Shown: in pieces, positions 26,101 through 39,600 of the stretch
Position numbering within the stretch: position 1 is the stretch's first letter
How the letters are laid out: the number at the start of each line of letters is the position of its first letter
Origin: Cynocephalus volans
Lineage: Eukaryota > Chordata > Mammalia > Dermoptera > Cynocephalidae
Reading direction: 5' to 3'
DNA length: 64,000 nt
NCBI RefSeq assembly: GCF_027409185.1
Contig: NC_084471.1
Coordinates: 8,771,035-8,835,034 of the forward strand
Notes under the pieces: generated by a model
What the model was told of the DNA's origin: nothing
Database searches by the model: none
Seen by the model: the letters and a program-made list of their open reading frames with translations, nothing else
Made by a program: the position numbers and the translations under genes

Positions 26101-27625
26101 GGGTGCCTAGACTTTCACCCATATGATGTGGTTCTAGATGTATGTAGAGAAAATATCTAAAACTATTATAAATGGGGAAAGGAAAGGGGAAATAAGATGT
26201 CCACACTTTACTTGAACTTGTGAAATGATAATACCCATACACAGTATTAAGTTATGTGTACATAACATACTATATCTAGAGCAACAACTGAAATAAATAT
26301 AAAAAAGAGATATACCCAAAACCATGAAATAAAAATAAAAATAGAATTCTAAAAAATGTTCAAATAACACACAGGAAAGCAGAAAAAAGGAAACCAAGAA
26401 ACAAATAAACACAAAAATGGAGAAAACACACAGAAAACAAAAAATAAAATGGTAGACTTAAGCCCTAACATATTAATAATTACATTAAATGTAAATGGCC
26501 TAAACATACTAACCAAAAGACATAATTAGAAGAGCAGATTTAAAAACATGATCCAACTATATAATGTCTTACAGAAACTCACTTCACATACGAGGGTACT
26601 TCAAAAAGTCCATGGAAAGATTCATATTATCTTTCAATTCTTTCTTCCCATGAACTTTTTGAAGGACCCTCACATAACAATATAGTCAGGCTAAAAGGAA
26701 AAGGATGAAAACACATATAACAGAAAACATGAATAAAAGAAAAGCAGGAATGGCTGTATTAATACCAGTTAAAATAGACTTCAGAACAAAGAAATTACTA
26801 GAGATAGAGAGGGATATTACATGATGATTAAAATGTCAATTCCCGAAGAAGACATGGAACACCTGTGTAACAACAAATGTGTATAAAACAGACAACAGAG
26901 CTATAAAATGTTCAGCAAAAACTGATAAAATTGAAATGATAAATAGACAAATCCTCAATGACAGTTGTAGACTTCAACAACCTTCTCTCAACAATTGTTA
27001 GAATGAGACAGAAAATCAGCAAGGATATAGAAGAGCTCAACAACCCTATCAACTAACACAATCTGATAGAAATTTTTAGATCACTCCATCCAACGACAGC
27101 AGAATAATATACTAAGATAGACCATATGCTGACCATAAAACAAACCTCAAGAAATATAAACACAATTGCCTACAGTATTCAGTACAGTAACATGCTATAG
27201 AAGCTTGCAGTATAGAAGCAATAGGCTATACCATATAGCCTAGGTATGTAGTAGGCTATACCATCTACATTCGCCTAAGTACACTCTATGATATTTGCAC
27301 AACAATGAAATTGCCTACGACACGTTTTTCAGAAAGTATCCCCATCGTTAAGTGATACATGAGTGTATATCTATACTATGAAATAATACTTAACAATAAA
27401 ATGAACTATCTATACATACAAAAACTTGCATGAATCTCCAGAGAATTATGCTGAGTGAAAAAAGCCTATTCCAAAAGGTTGCATACTGTATGATTCCATT
27501 TATATAACATTCTTGAAATGGCAAAATTATAGAAATGGAGAACAGGGGGCTGGCCATTTAGCTCAGTTGGTTAGAGCACAGTACAATAACATCAAAGTAC
27601 AGGCATTGATCCCTGTACTGGCCAG

Positions 27626-27680
<55 letters not shown>

Positions 27681-30600
27681 GAACAGATTAGTAGTTGCCA
27701 TGGGTTAAGAAGGGAGTCTGTCTGGGAAGGAAGTAGGTATAGCTATAAAAAAAAACCAACATGAGGGATCCTTGGGGTGATGGAAATGTTCTGTACTTAT
27801 CAAATGTCAATATCCTGGTAGTGATATTGTACTATAGTTCTGCAAGATGTTACCAGTGAGAGAAACTGGGTAAAAGGTCCAAGGGATCTCTCTGGATTGT
27901 TTCTTAAAACTACATATGAATCCATAATTATCTCAAAATAAAGAGTTTAATTTTTTAAATCCTAGTTCCAACAATAAACAATCCAAAAAGGAAATTAAGA
28001 AAACAATTACATTTATAATAGCATCTAAAAGAATAAAGTACCTAGGAATAAATGAAACCAAGGAGATTAAAGCCCTGTGTGCTGAAAACTACAAAACATT
28101 ACTGAAAAAAATTAAAGAAGACCTAAATGAATAGAAAGACATTCCATGTTTATGGACTGAAAGACTTAATATAAAGTTAAGATGGCAATAATCCCAAAAG
28201 TGATCTACAGAGTCAATGTAATCCCTATCAAAATCCCAATGGCCTTTTTTCCAGAAATGAAAAAGTTGATCCTCAAACTCATATGGAACTGAAACTGATC
28301 ATGAATAGCCAAAATAAAATTTAAAAAGAAATGCGAAGTAGGAGGACTCACACTTCTCTATTTTGAAACTTATTACAAAACTATAGTAATCAAAACAGTG
28401 TGACACTGGCATAAGGACAGACTTAGAGACCAGTGAAATAGAATTGAGAGTCCAGAAATAAACCCAAATATCTATGACCAGTTGATTTTTAACAGGATGC
28501 CAAGACCATCCAACAGAAAAAAATAGTCTCTTCAACAAAATGCTGCTGGGACTAGATATCCAAATGTAGAAGAATAAAGTTTTCCCTAACCTCACTCAAT
28601 AGACAGAAATTAACTTGTAATGAATCAATGACTTTAATGTAAGAGCTAAAACTATTAAACTTTTATAAGAAAACACAGGGATAAATCTTCATGACATTGG
28701 ATTTGGCCATGGATTCTTAAATTCAACACCAAAAGCACGAGCAACAAGAGAAAACATAGATAAATTTGATAAAAATTAAAAACTTTTGTGCATCAAAGGA
28801 CATTATCAAGAATGTGAAAGATAACCTAAAGAATATATGAAAACCCTATATCCGATAAGGGTTTAATATCCAGAATATATAAAGAATGCTTACAACTCAA
28901 CAACAAAAAGACAAGCAACCCAGTTTAAAAATGGCAAAGGATTTGAATAAACATTTCTCCAAAGAAGATAAACAAGTGGCAAATGAGCACATGAAAAGAT
29001 GCTCAACATCATTGTTTATTAAGGATATGAAACTTAAACCACAATGAGATACCACTTTACCCCCCAAATATAATTTTTTTAAAAAAAGAGGAAAATAAGT
29101 GTTGACGAGGATGTGGAGAAATAGGAATATTTGTACATTGCTGGTGGGAATGTAAAATAGTGTAGCCACTTTGGAAAACATTTTGGTGGTTCCTCAAAAA
29201 CTTAAATGTAGAATTACCATATGACTCAGTAGTTTCACTTTTAGGTATACATCCAAGAAAAATGAAAACATATGTCCACATAGAAACTTAGATATGAATG
29301 TTTATAGCAGCTACCATTCATAACAGCCAAAAGGTGGAAACAAGCCAAATATCCATCAATAGATGAATGGATAAACAAATTGTGGTATATGTACAATGGA
29401 ACATTATTCAGTGACAAAAAGGAATTAAGTATTGCTACATGCTACAACTTGTAGAAACCTCGAAAACATTACCCTAAGTGAGATAAGCCAAACACAAAAG
29501 GTCACATACTGTATGATTCCTTTTATGACTCCATAAAGACCAAAAGCAGAATAGAGGATATCAGGGGATGGGGAGAGTGGGCAAAAGGGAGTAATTACTT
29601 AGTGGGTATGGGGTAATGAAAATGTTCTGAAACTTCAGAGATCTGGTGGTTATATTACATTGTGAATACACTAAATAGCCTTGAATTATACAAGTTTAAA
29701 ATGGTTAATAGAATGTTATGTGAATTTCACCTCAATAAAAAAAATTTTAAACCCTGGTAACACTTATTTTTATACTATGAATATTAGATTTTAATAACCT
29801 TTAAAAACCAAGGTAACTATTAAGGTTACAAATAAGTTGTATATAAAACTAAAAGCCCACGGACATGCACATCGTGCTCCAAGGAGAACCCAAGAAAAGG
29901 CCTGCATTTTGGAGTCTGATGGCAGTGTTAGGAGACCCTCTGTGGTCCACTAGTAGGCAGTGGACCACATTTGAGAATCACTGAACTATCACTTCCCAGA
30001 AACCTGACTCAGTAGCAGTGGTCAACTGTTAAAGGGTACAGGGCATGAAGCTCAGGGTGTTAGTCCTCGTGAGGTGGAAGGGCAAGACACAGGCATGATG
30101 GTTATGCTAGTGTAAAATGGGAAGGGGGAAGTGGGTAGGAGCATATACTTTCTGCTCAGGCTGTAAGCAGGAAGTGACCCTTCCCACTAATGGGAGTTTC
30201 CCAGGTATGCTTCATGTTTGTGCTTAATAGTTAAAAGTAAGCTGAAACCGAAGCCCAGTCACTTGCTGACTTGCCACTGGTATTCAGCCTGGAAACAAAG
30301 ACATGGACTCAACCATTTTCTGACCCCAGACCTCTGCTGCTTCTCCTGTAGCAGAGTTGGAGGCAAGCCTACAGTAAATAAATCTGTGCACCTCTAGCAT
30401 ACTTTTCCACCTCCCTGAAAGAACCTCCCTGCCATAACTTACCTGGACAAGGCATCTGTGGAGTGCACATGTTCCCCTCTCCAGTAATGACATAAATTCC
30501 TGCAGGGCCAAACCAGTAATTTAAGGTTCTAAGCGGAACTCCTCGAGCAGCTGAGAAGACAAGTTTAGCAAATATAAACTCTTTTAACTCTTTTAAGCTA

Positions 30601-33600
30601 GACGTATAGTAGCTATTAACTGAATAATTAACAGTATTAACCACCACCTTACATGTGTGTCCAACAATGCTCTTGGGAGATGAGATAAAAAATAAATATG
30701 ACCCTTGTCCTGAACTGCATGCTTCCTGAAGGCAGAGATTGTGTCTCATTTACCTGTGCTTATTCAGGGCCTAGCATAGAACTTATAATAGATATTCATA
30801 AAAAACTTCCAAGTAAGGATTCTATCACGTTGGCAAGATATATCTATTAAAGATTAATGTAAGGGCAATATGATATGAAAGAAAGAACTTCTGTCTGTCT
30901 CCCTCTGCATCTCTCTTATAAGAACACTTGTGATAGCATTTAGGATCCACCTAGATAACCCAGGATAATGTTCCAGGTATGTGACCAGATGTAATGTATA
31001 CAGCTTCTAGGTCTGGCCATGAAAACTTCCCAGGCGCTATGGTTTGAATGTCCATCCTCCATCCCCAAGCTCATGTTGGAGCTTGATCCCCATCATAACA
31101 ATGTTGAGGGTGGGAAATCCAAATATGGTATTTGAAATTATTATGATAAGTTTAAGAGGTGATTGGATTGTAAGGACTATGCCTTCAAGAATGGATTAAT
31201 CCATTCACGGATTAATGGATTAATGGTTTAATGGGTTATCAGGGAATAGACTGGTGGTTTTACAAGAACAAGTAAGCACGTTAACATACGCTCTTGCTCA
31301 GCCTCTTGCCATGTGATACTCTGTGTGGCCATGGGACTCTGTACACAGTCCCCTCCAAAAAGAAAGCCCTCACCAGATGCACACCTTAACTTTGGACTTC
31401 CCAGCCTCCAAAACTGTAAGAAATAAATTCTATTTTTTTATAAATTACCCTATTTCAGTTATTCTATTATAAGCAACAGGAAACAGACTAATATACCAAG
31501 TGAGATATTTACTCTCTTCCCCTCTCTGCTGACTGTCCAAAGAGGCCATAGAAGTCATATGTTAAAGATGGCAGAGACTGGATCCCTGAATGACTATGTG
31601 GAACAGAGCTTCCTCTTGCCTCTGCTGATTAGCCTTTACACAAGTAGTAATATCTACTATCTTAAGCATTGATAATTTGGGGTTTATCTGTTTTATCAGC
31701 TAGCATTGTCCAAACTAATTCACTATAAATCTGAAGTTGCCCTCCATACTCCATTGTCTTCCTTTTTCAATATCCTATTAATGTCCTTTATAGTACTTCC
31801 CACATGAGTAATTATTTTATTCACTTACATGTTTGCTTATTTGATATAAGACTCTCACTAGACTATAAGTTTAGTAAAGACAGGGACTATGTGTGCCTTG
31901 TTCATTGTTGTGTTCCCAATTGTCTCACTTAGCATTTGGCACACAATAGGAATTCAATATGTATGTGTTAAAAAACATAAATCAAAGAGCCCTGACATAT
32001 CAACTCTGCATAGGGGAAGGAAATCTATTCTGGTCAAAGAATCAGATTGTAAAGCATGATTGGTAGTTAACTCCAAGGGCCTCAAGGATGTCTGTCTCAG
32101 AAGCCTTGAAACTTGGGTTATGGGGAGAAGGGTGAGAGGGTAGGTTCCCACACCTAACCCATGCTATAATCAGACCCAGAGCTGTTCCAGACATTGGGCC
32201 AAGTTCATATAAGTTGCTTAAATCCTTTCCAAGGGGCTGTGCAACTGCTGAGACCATGAATCTAGCTTTGCAAGCCAACAAGTCGATTTTAATGAGAGCA
32301 CAAAGAGAAATTGCTAACATTGCCTGACCCTTTAGCTCATAATCCTAAAAAAAAAAAAAAGAAAAGAAAAAGGCCTTCTTCAGTACTGTATGGCCAAAAA
32401 TTAGAGTGAATTCAAGACTCAGTATGCAACTGTCCTGAGTTCCCTAGACATCTGTAGCAACAAAGGACTAAACTTCAAGTGTCCACTGACCCTGGATTTC
32501 CCATAGCTATACTCCCTTTGTCTGCCTAGACACAACCTGTTATCTGATTTTAGGCTTCCCGATGCTGTGTTCCCTTTGGACTACTGAAGAGCTGTCAGTT
32601 GAGTACAGCTTGTGAACTTGTTGGCCTTTCTATCTTTGCACTATATCATTAAAGGTAACTATAAAACATTTTCTTACTCCCCAACCTCCTGTAATACAGC
32701 TCTTCCGCCACCTTTCTTCTCTGACATTTTACTGAAATCTCTCTTGCTACCATCAACAAACCTTAATTTCTACATGCAATACACATTTTTCAGTCTTCAT
32801 TTCACCAAACATCTCTGAAACAGCTGAAATGGATGATCACCCCATATTTCTTGAACTTTCTCCTCCCTTGACTTTTGGGATAATAAACTCACTCAATTCT
32901 CTCCCTCCCTCTCAGTCAACCCTTTCTCAATCTTTGCAGACCACTTACTCCCTTCCCTTTCCTTAAATGTTGATGACCCTTGGAACTCTATCCTCAAATT
33001 ACTGAGTAAGCCCATCACTCACATCACTCCAGAGATGACCTGTGTGTTATTTCCAAATCGGTCTCTATAAAGGGCTCATCTTTGCAGCCCCACACTGCAT
33101 GTCCAGTGGCCTCTAGTATCCCCATGTACCTCACACTTAATATGGTGCAGGGGTTAAGAGTGAAGGCTCAAAAGGATACAACATCACTTAGTATTCCTGC
33201 CAAAATGCATGACCTGAATAAAATCATGAGGAAACAGACTAACCCAAATTAAGATGCATTCTACAAAACAATAGGCCTGTATTCTTTTTTAAATGTCAAT
33301 GTCGGGCCGACCCGACCCGTGGTGCACTCGGGAGAGTGCGGCGCTGGGAGCGCAGCAGTGCTCCCACCACGGGTTCGGATCCTATATAAGGATGGCCGGT
33401 GCGCTCAATGGCTGAGCGCGGTGCAGCCGGTCACAAAAAGACAAAAAAATAAATAAATAAATAAAAAATAAATGTCATTGTCATGAAAGACAAAGAAAGG
33501 GTGAATTCCAGATTAAAGTAGACCAAAGAAATAGGACAACTAATTTCAATGTGTAATTCAGGATTAGATCCCGGATTGGAAAAAAATGGGGTGGGGGGCA

Positions 33601-36600
33601 CTATTAAAATTAGGAACAGTAATGAGACAATCATTTGAATTTGAATATAAATAATATATTAAATAATAATATTGTATCAATGTTAAATTTTCTGAATTTG
33701 ATGAGTACACTGAGGTTAGACAAGAGAATGCCCTTGTTCTTAGGAGATACACTTTTCAAAATTTAAAAATGACGGAAATTATCCTTGTGACTTACTCCCA
33801 AATAGTTCAGCAAAAACAAAAGTAAGAAAAGAATAAGATAAAGCAAATGTGGGAAAATGTTAATAATGGATGAATCTAGATAAAGAGAATTCATTGTAAT
33901 ATTCTTCAACTTTTCCATAGATCTGACTTTTTTTATATAGTAAAAAGTTTTAAAAGAGACAGAGGGTAGGTTCAGGGTATGAATTCCAGCTCCATAACTT
34001 GCTAACTATATAGCCTTGGGAAATTACATAACTATCACTGACTCAGTTTCCACCGCTGTAAACTGGGGATAATGATAGTACCTACATCATAGGGTTTTTG
34101 TGAAGATTAAATAAATTGACACATGTAAAGAACTTGGAACACTGCCCAGTATATGGTAAACATTCAATAAATGTTAGCCAGTATTATTATATATCTAAAA
34201 TTGAACTTATTTCCTCTCTAACTTAGACTGTCTCTTATATTTTTTACAATGGTTTGTAGCAAGCATCATGAGCCATTCAGTTTTCTAAGCTAGAAACTCA
34301 CTCCATCCTTCTCTGTGTTTCTCTGGCACTCTGTCCATGCCTCTATTATAGCACATGCCATGAGATATGATAATGCATCTGCGTATGTCTGTCTCTACTA
34401 GACTGTGTTTGTCTCAGCTAGATTGGAGTTGGGGGTGGAAGACAAGGGAGAAAGGGGAAGAGCATTCCAGACACAGCAAATATCATGAAGGCTGAGAGAT
34501 AAGAGGGAATAAGGTATCAGGAAGCCTAGTTTGATTGGAGTATAAAGGGTAAGATAGGAAGGGGCATGAGGGAGCCTACGTTGAATAAAAATATATCATG
34601 AAAGGATTATTTGCAGTCAGAGTCTAAAAGGGTTCTCTGATACATCCATTAGATAAGTGCTTTAGGGCTTGATAGTACCTCTACTCCCCAAAAGGGACTA
34701 AACCTAAGAGTAGAAGAGGCAATGCCAGAGAGAAGAGAAGATAAAAAGCCATGCCAGAGGAAGAATAGCTAAGGCAACTGGGGCTCCCTGACCTGAACAA
34801 GAGACTGTTCAATGGACATACGAGACCAGCATTTAAATGGACAAAAGACTAGCAGGTATAATTAATCATTAGGCGTCTAATTATAAGCTCCCACTACATT
34901 GTAAGCTCCTTCAGGACAGGGAGGGACTGAATAATCTTTGTGTTCCCAGCACATAGTATGGGACTTGGCACATAGTAGGTAGGCTCAGGAAATGCCTGCT
35001 GAATACGTGTGCAACTACCAACTGCCTGACCACAAAGGCCAGTAAATCTTGGCTACTTCAATTCTACAAGTCTCAAAACCCCAAAATGCTTAATGCTTTT
35101 ATCAGCATCACCTACCAGAAGAGGCAGCTCGCATCATCAACTGGGCAAATTCGATGGCACCTCCTTTTCTGAAGATTAATTTAAAAGTAGCCTGTCCTTC
35201 CCAGCCACCTGCAGAAGGAAATGGCACACACTCAGTAAGAGACTGGCACAGCTGGTCTCAATCCTGGAAACAGGACTGCCACAAACACTGAGGGAAGCAC
35301 TAGCCAAAGAAGCAGGGCAACTTTTATTTGAATTCCAACTTGAGTCCAGTCTCAATCTCAAACCTTCTAGAAGCTTTTGAGAAAAAAAACACATTTTTGA
35401 CGGGGGACACTTACCATCTGGAGCTGCCCGAATGATTCCTTTAATGTAGTTTGCAGCAAAGACAGGTTGTTCAACGGAGCAGTTATCCATCAGATCAAAC
35501 GGCATCATAAAAGACAACATGGGATCATTGACTGAGCGTGAAGTCACGAAAATCACCTAAGCAAGGAAAGAAAATTTAGAAAAGGAGTGCAGAATTCGTC
35601 CATGAGTTGAGAGTTAGAAGAGCAAAGCCAAGGCTGCTTTGGCATTCTGGCCTAATTGAGAAACATCTCCCACTTTCTTCCATTGCTCTTCAATGTGGGA
35701 AATCTCAAAGTGCAAAAGTTTTAAAACACTTTGAAAGTCAATGTGTAACTTCTCTCCATTTTAAGAAAAACAATGTAGAGTTAATCAGCAGATCAAAGTA
35801 AAAGTAGAAATTACCCTGTATGACGTGAGAAACAATGTTCCCCTCTTTGTACCACAGAAGAGGTTGGAGCCTTCTGGTTGCTGTGGGAAGGAGAGCTCCA
35901 CATCTGAACACTGCTTCAAGAGACTGCAGAAAAGGAAGGGCAGACAGCACACAATTTAGAAGTTATATAAAATGACACACATAAAGCTCTTACACAATTC
36001 CTAGCCCAGAGTAAGCACTCGATAAATGTTAGCTGTTGTTTCCACTACTACTACTACTTTAGTGAAAAAAATGAATTCAAATCATTTTAATTTCTGGCAG
36101 TTCACTCTTATTCTCCTCCCTCTTTATCACTGGATTCATTTTCTTTCTTATCAAATCTACTCCTGTTCTCAATGTTTTATTCATTAATTCTTACACTTCT
36201 TGTACAGTAAGTACAAAGCACCATGCTTATGGAAATGTTTCTTTGACTCTGGTAAAAAAGGGAAGGCATGCAGACTAACCCAGCACCCTCTGACATGTTG
36301 TTCCCTCAGCTTGTCATGTTCTGCCTTCACTCTTAACCTGGAAAATCATAATGCAAACAATATGTGACATACATCATGTAAATGACATAAAAATGTCAAA
36401 GCAATTTAGTAGAAGGAGAGATTAGTTTGTGTTGAAGTAATTCAGAATGACCTCATAGAAAGGCTGCAATGTGAGCTGATTCTTAACAGATGGGTAGTGC
36501 TTCAGTAGGCAGAGGTGAGGGCAGAGGACAATCCAGATGGGGAGCAAACAGCATTAATGGAGGTGCCAGAGCAGATAATGGAAAGTGTGATGGTTTATTT

Positions 36601-39600
36601 TAGGTGTCAACTTGACTGGATTAAGGAATGCCTAGAAACTTGGTAAAGCATTATTTTTGGATGTGTCTGTGAGGGTCTTTTCAGAGGAGATTAGCATGTG
36701 AGTCTGAGTGGACTAGGTGGGGAAGATCCGCCCTCAGTGTGAGCAGGCATCATCCAATCAGCTGGGGGCCCAAAGAGAACAAAAACAGAGAAAAGACAAA
36801 TGTGTCAATCTATCTGACAGAGGTTGGATACACTCTTCCTCTCCTGTCACTGGACATCAGAACTCTAGGCTCCCTGATCTTTTGACTGTAGGACTTATAC
36901 CAGCACTCCCCCCCAACCCCAGATTCTCAGGCCTTCAATCTTGGAATGAGAATTACATCATTGGATTTCCTGGTTCTAAGGCCTTCAGAGTTGGATGAGC
37001 AATGCTACTGGCATCCCAAGGGCTCCAGCCTGTAGATGGCCTGTCGTAAGACTTCTCAGCCTCCATCATCATGTGAGCCAATTCCCCTAATAAATCCCCT
37101 CTCATATATCTACATTATTATAAATATATTTTATATATTTTTATATGTACATTATGTATATATATATATAACAAAAAGTAGGTGCCGTGTATGCCATATA
37201 TATGTAATTGGTTCTGTCTCTCTGGACAGCCCTAACACAGAAAGCAAACCACATACTTGGGAGAAGCATCACAGTGTGGCTTTATCAAAACATAGCATGG
37301 GAATAAGGTTAGAAGGAATAGTGAGACAAAGTTGGAAAGCCATGCTGGGACTAGAGCTTGAAGACATCACTTGATAGGCAAGGAGGAACTGTGAGCTTCA
37401 GATTTCTTAAGAGGGAAGTCACATGATCAAGGAGGTAGTGGTATATTAGTGACATGAGTCTGAGTTCCTAAAATAGTCCTGACGTAAGGTAATAAAAACT
37501 AGAACTAGAATAGTAGTATGCAGATAAAAAGGGAATTTTTTTAAAGCCTGTGAAAATAGAGGACATCATCAAAAATAGTGGAATAGGGAACCCCAAATGT
37601 CAGTCACACAATGAATAAACCAGAAAAACTATCCGAATCACCTTTTTTGGAACTCTACAATCTAATCAAAAGCTCACAGTAATTAGGGGAATGTTTAAAC
37701 AACAACAAAAAAAATTGCTGAATCTCAGTAAGTTTTATAACATTTTAACTTAACTGGTGTCATCCCCAACTCCCCAGTTTGGCAGCAACTTTAAAGATAA
37801 CAAGCTAGATCCCCAGTATAGGTACCAAGTACAGAAGGAGCAGACCAGATTAATTCTCAAAGAATTGTGGTTGTTTGTTTTGACCTGTCTGGTGGCTTCT
37901 TGAAAGACTGGCTCAAAGGGCAGGCAACTAATTTGGAACTATCCCAGAACTGATGCAGCTACCAAGGGGGCATTTGTCAAAAACATTTCGAGGTAAATGT
38001 ATTAGCTGCTGCTGTCTGGGGCAAGGGATGACAGTTAGGGCAGACAACAGACAAACTGAAAAGTTAGAGGAAAGGCTGACGGAATGAGATGCTTTGAGGA
38101 ATAAAGGCTTTGAAAAGCTCACAAATATTCCTGGGAATCTGGAAAACCACACATATACATGCCCAGGGCTGCGTTCATGCTCAGAAAAATTCTAACAAGG
38201 CTTCACCCCTGGCTGACAGTGAGGCTCTACAGAAGCAAGAGATGAAGGTTAAGGCAGAGTTGTAAACTGCCTGCCATGTAAAAGGTATGCTCATGCTCCA
38301 ACACACACACAAAGTCCATATGCAAAGGATGGGAGATTTTTTTATTCCAGACTTAAAGGGAAATTTTTGTCAAATAACTAGCTGCCACTGAGCTAACAGA
38401 ACAGACTTCTCTGGCCACACATGACAAAGAATATAGAATTTATAAAATCAGTTCAGAAAAGTCACTAAACAAATAAACAACAACTATGACAAGCAGAAAC
38501 AACATACCCTGGGAAAGAGGGAGAATATAATTTCCAGAGTTGCCACATTATAAAATCCAAAGTGCCCAGTTTTCAACAACAAAAAAATCACTAGGCATGC
38601 AAAGAAACAAAAAAGTATGACCCATACACAGGAGCAAAAAAATAAAATAAAATAAAATAATAATAATAATAATAGTAATAAAAACTGTCCCTGAGGAAGC
38701 CCAGACATTGGATCTACTAAACAATGACTTTAAATGAAATATGTTAAATATGCTCAAAGATTTAAAGGAAGCCACATCTAAATAACTAAAGAAAACAGTG
38801 AGAACAACGTCTCATGAAATGGAGAATATTTATAAGGAGACAGAGATTACAAAAAGGAACCAAATAGAAATTCTGGAGTTGAAGACTATAATAACTAAAG
38901 ATAAAAATTCAGTTGTTAGGGGCTCAATGGTAGATTTCAGCAGGTAAAAGAGAGAATTAGTGAATTTGAAGATAGGCCAATTGAAAATAACAATTGCTAC
39001 CTGAGTCACATAAACAAAAATGAATGAAGAAAAATGAACCATCTCAGAGACCTGTGGAACACCATCAAGCATACTAAATACATATAATGGGAGTTCCAGA
39101 AGGAGAGGAGAGAGAGAGAAAGGGTAATAAAGAATAATTGAAAAAATATGACCAAACCCTTCCCAAATTTAATGAAATACATCAAAATATACATCTAAGC
39201 TCAACAAACTCCAAATAGGATAAACTCAGATCCACACTGAGACACACTATAACCAAACTGTTGAAAGCCAAACACAGAGAATCTTGAAAGCAGTAAGAGA
39301 AATTACTCATACACAAAAAATCCCCAGTAAGACTAGCAGCTGACTTCTCATCAGAAACCATGGAGACCAGGAGGCAGTGGGATAACATATTCAAAATGCT
39401 AAAAGAAGAAAAAAACAAAACCCACAACTCTCTACCAAGAACTACATATCTGGAAAAATTATTCTTCAAAAATTAAGGAGAAATTAGGACATTACCAAAT
39501 AAACAAACAAACAAACAAAAAACTGGGAGAGTTCATCACTAGTAGACCTTACCTATAAGAAATGCTAAAGGTAGTCTTTCACCTGAAATAAAAAGACACT

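Larger units (their letters stand above)
25880..29755 (+). mobile_element. LINE-1 (plus) in WBP2NL intron 5
   Basis: It starts with 5' UTR/ORF1-like text, and ORF2 remnants continue from about 26450. The 3' part, 28000-29755, reads CATTCCATGTTTATGG and later GATGAATGGATAAACAAATT. It is antisense to WBP2NL. It contains a mariner MITE (26591), a DNA transposon (27165), and a SINE with CA tail (27547). Confidence 0.8.

Noticed and set aside
27547-27625. Possible functional tRNA-Ile gene
   Set aside because: The tRNA-like head belongs to a SINE. Arms do not pair properly, and the element has a tail and a target duplication.
27626-27678. CRISPR-like or satellite array
   Set aside because: This is a simple (CA)n microsatellite. 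No spaced direct repeats of CRISPR type exist anywhere in the window.
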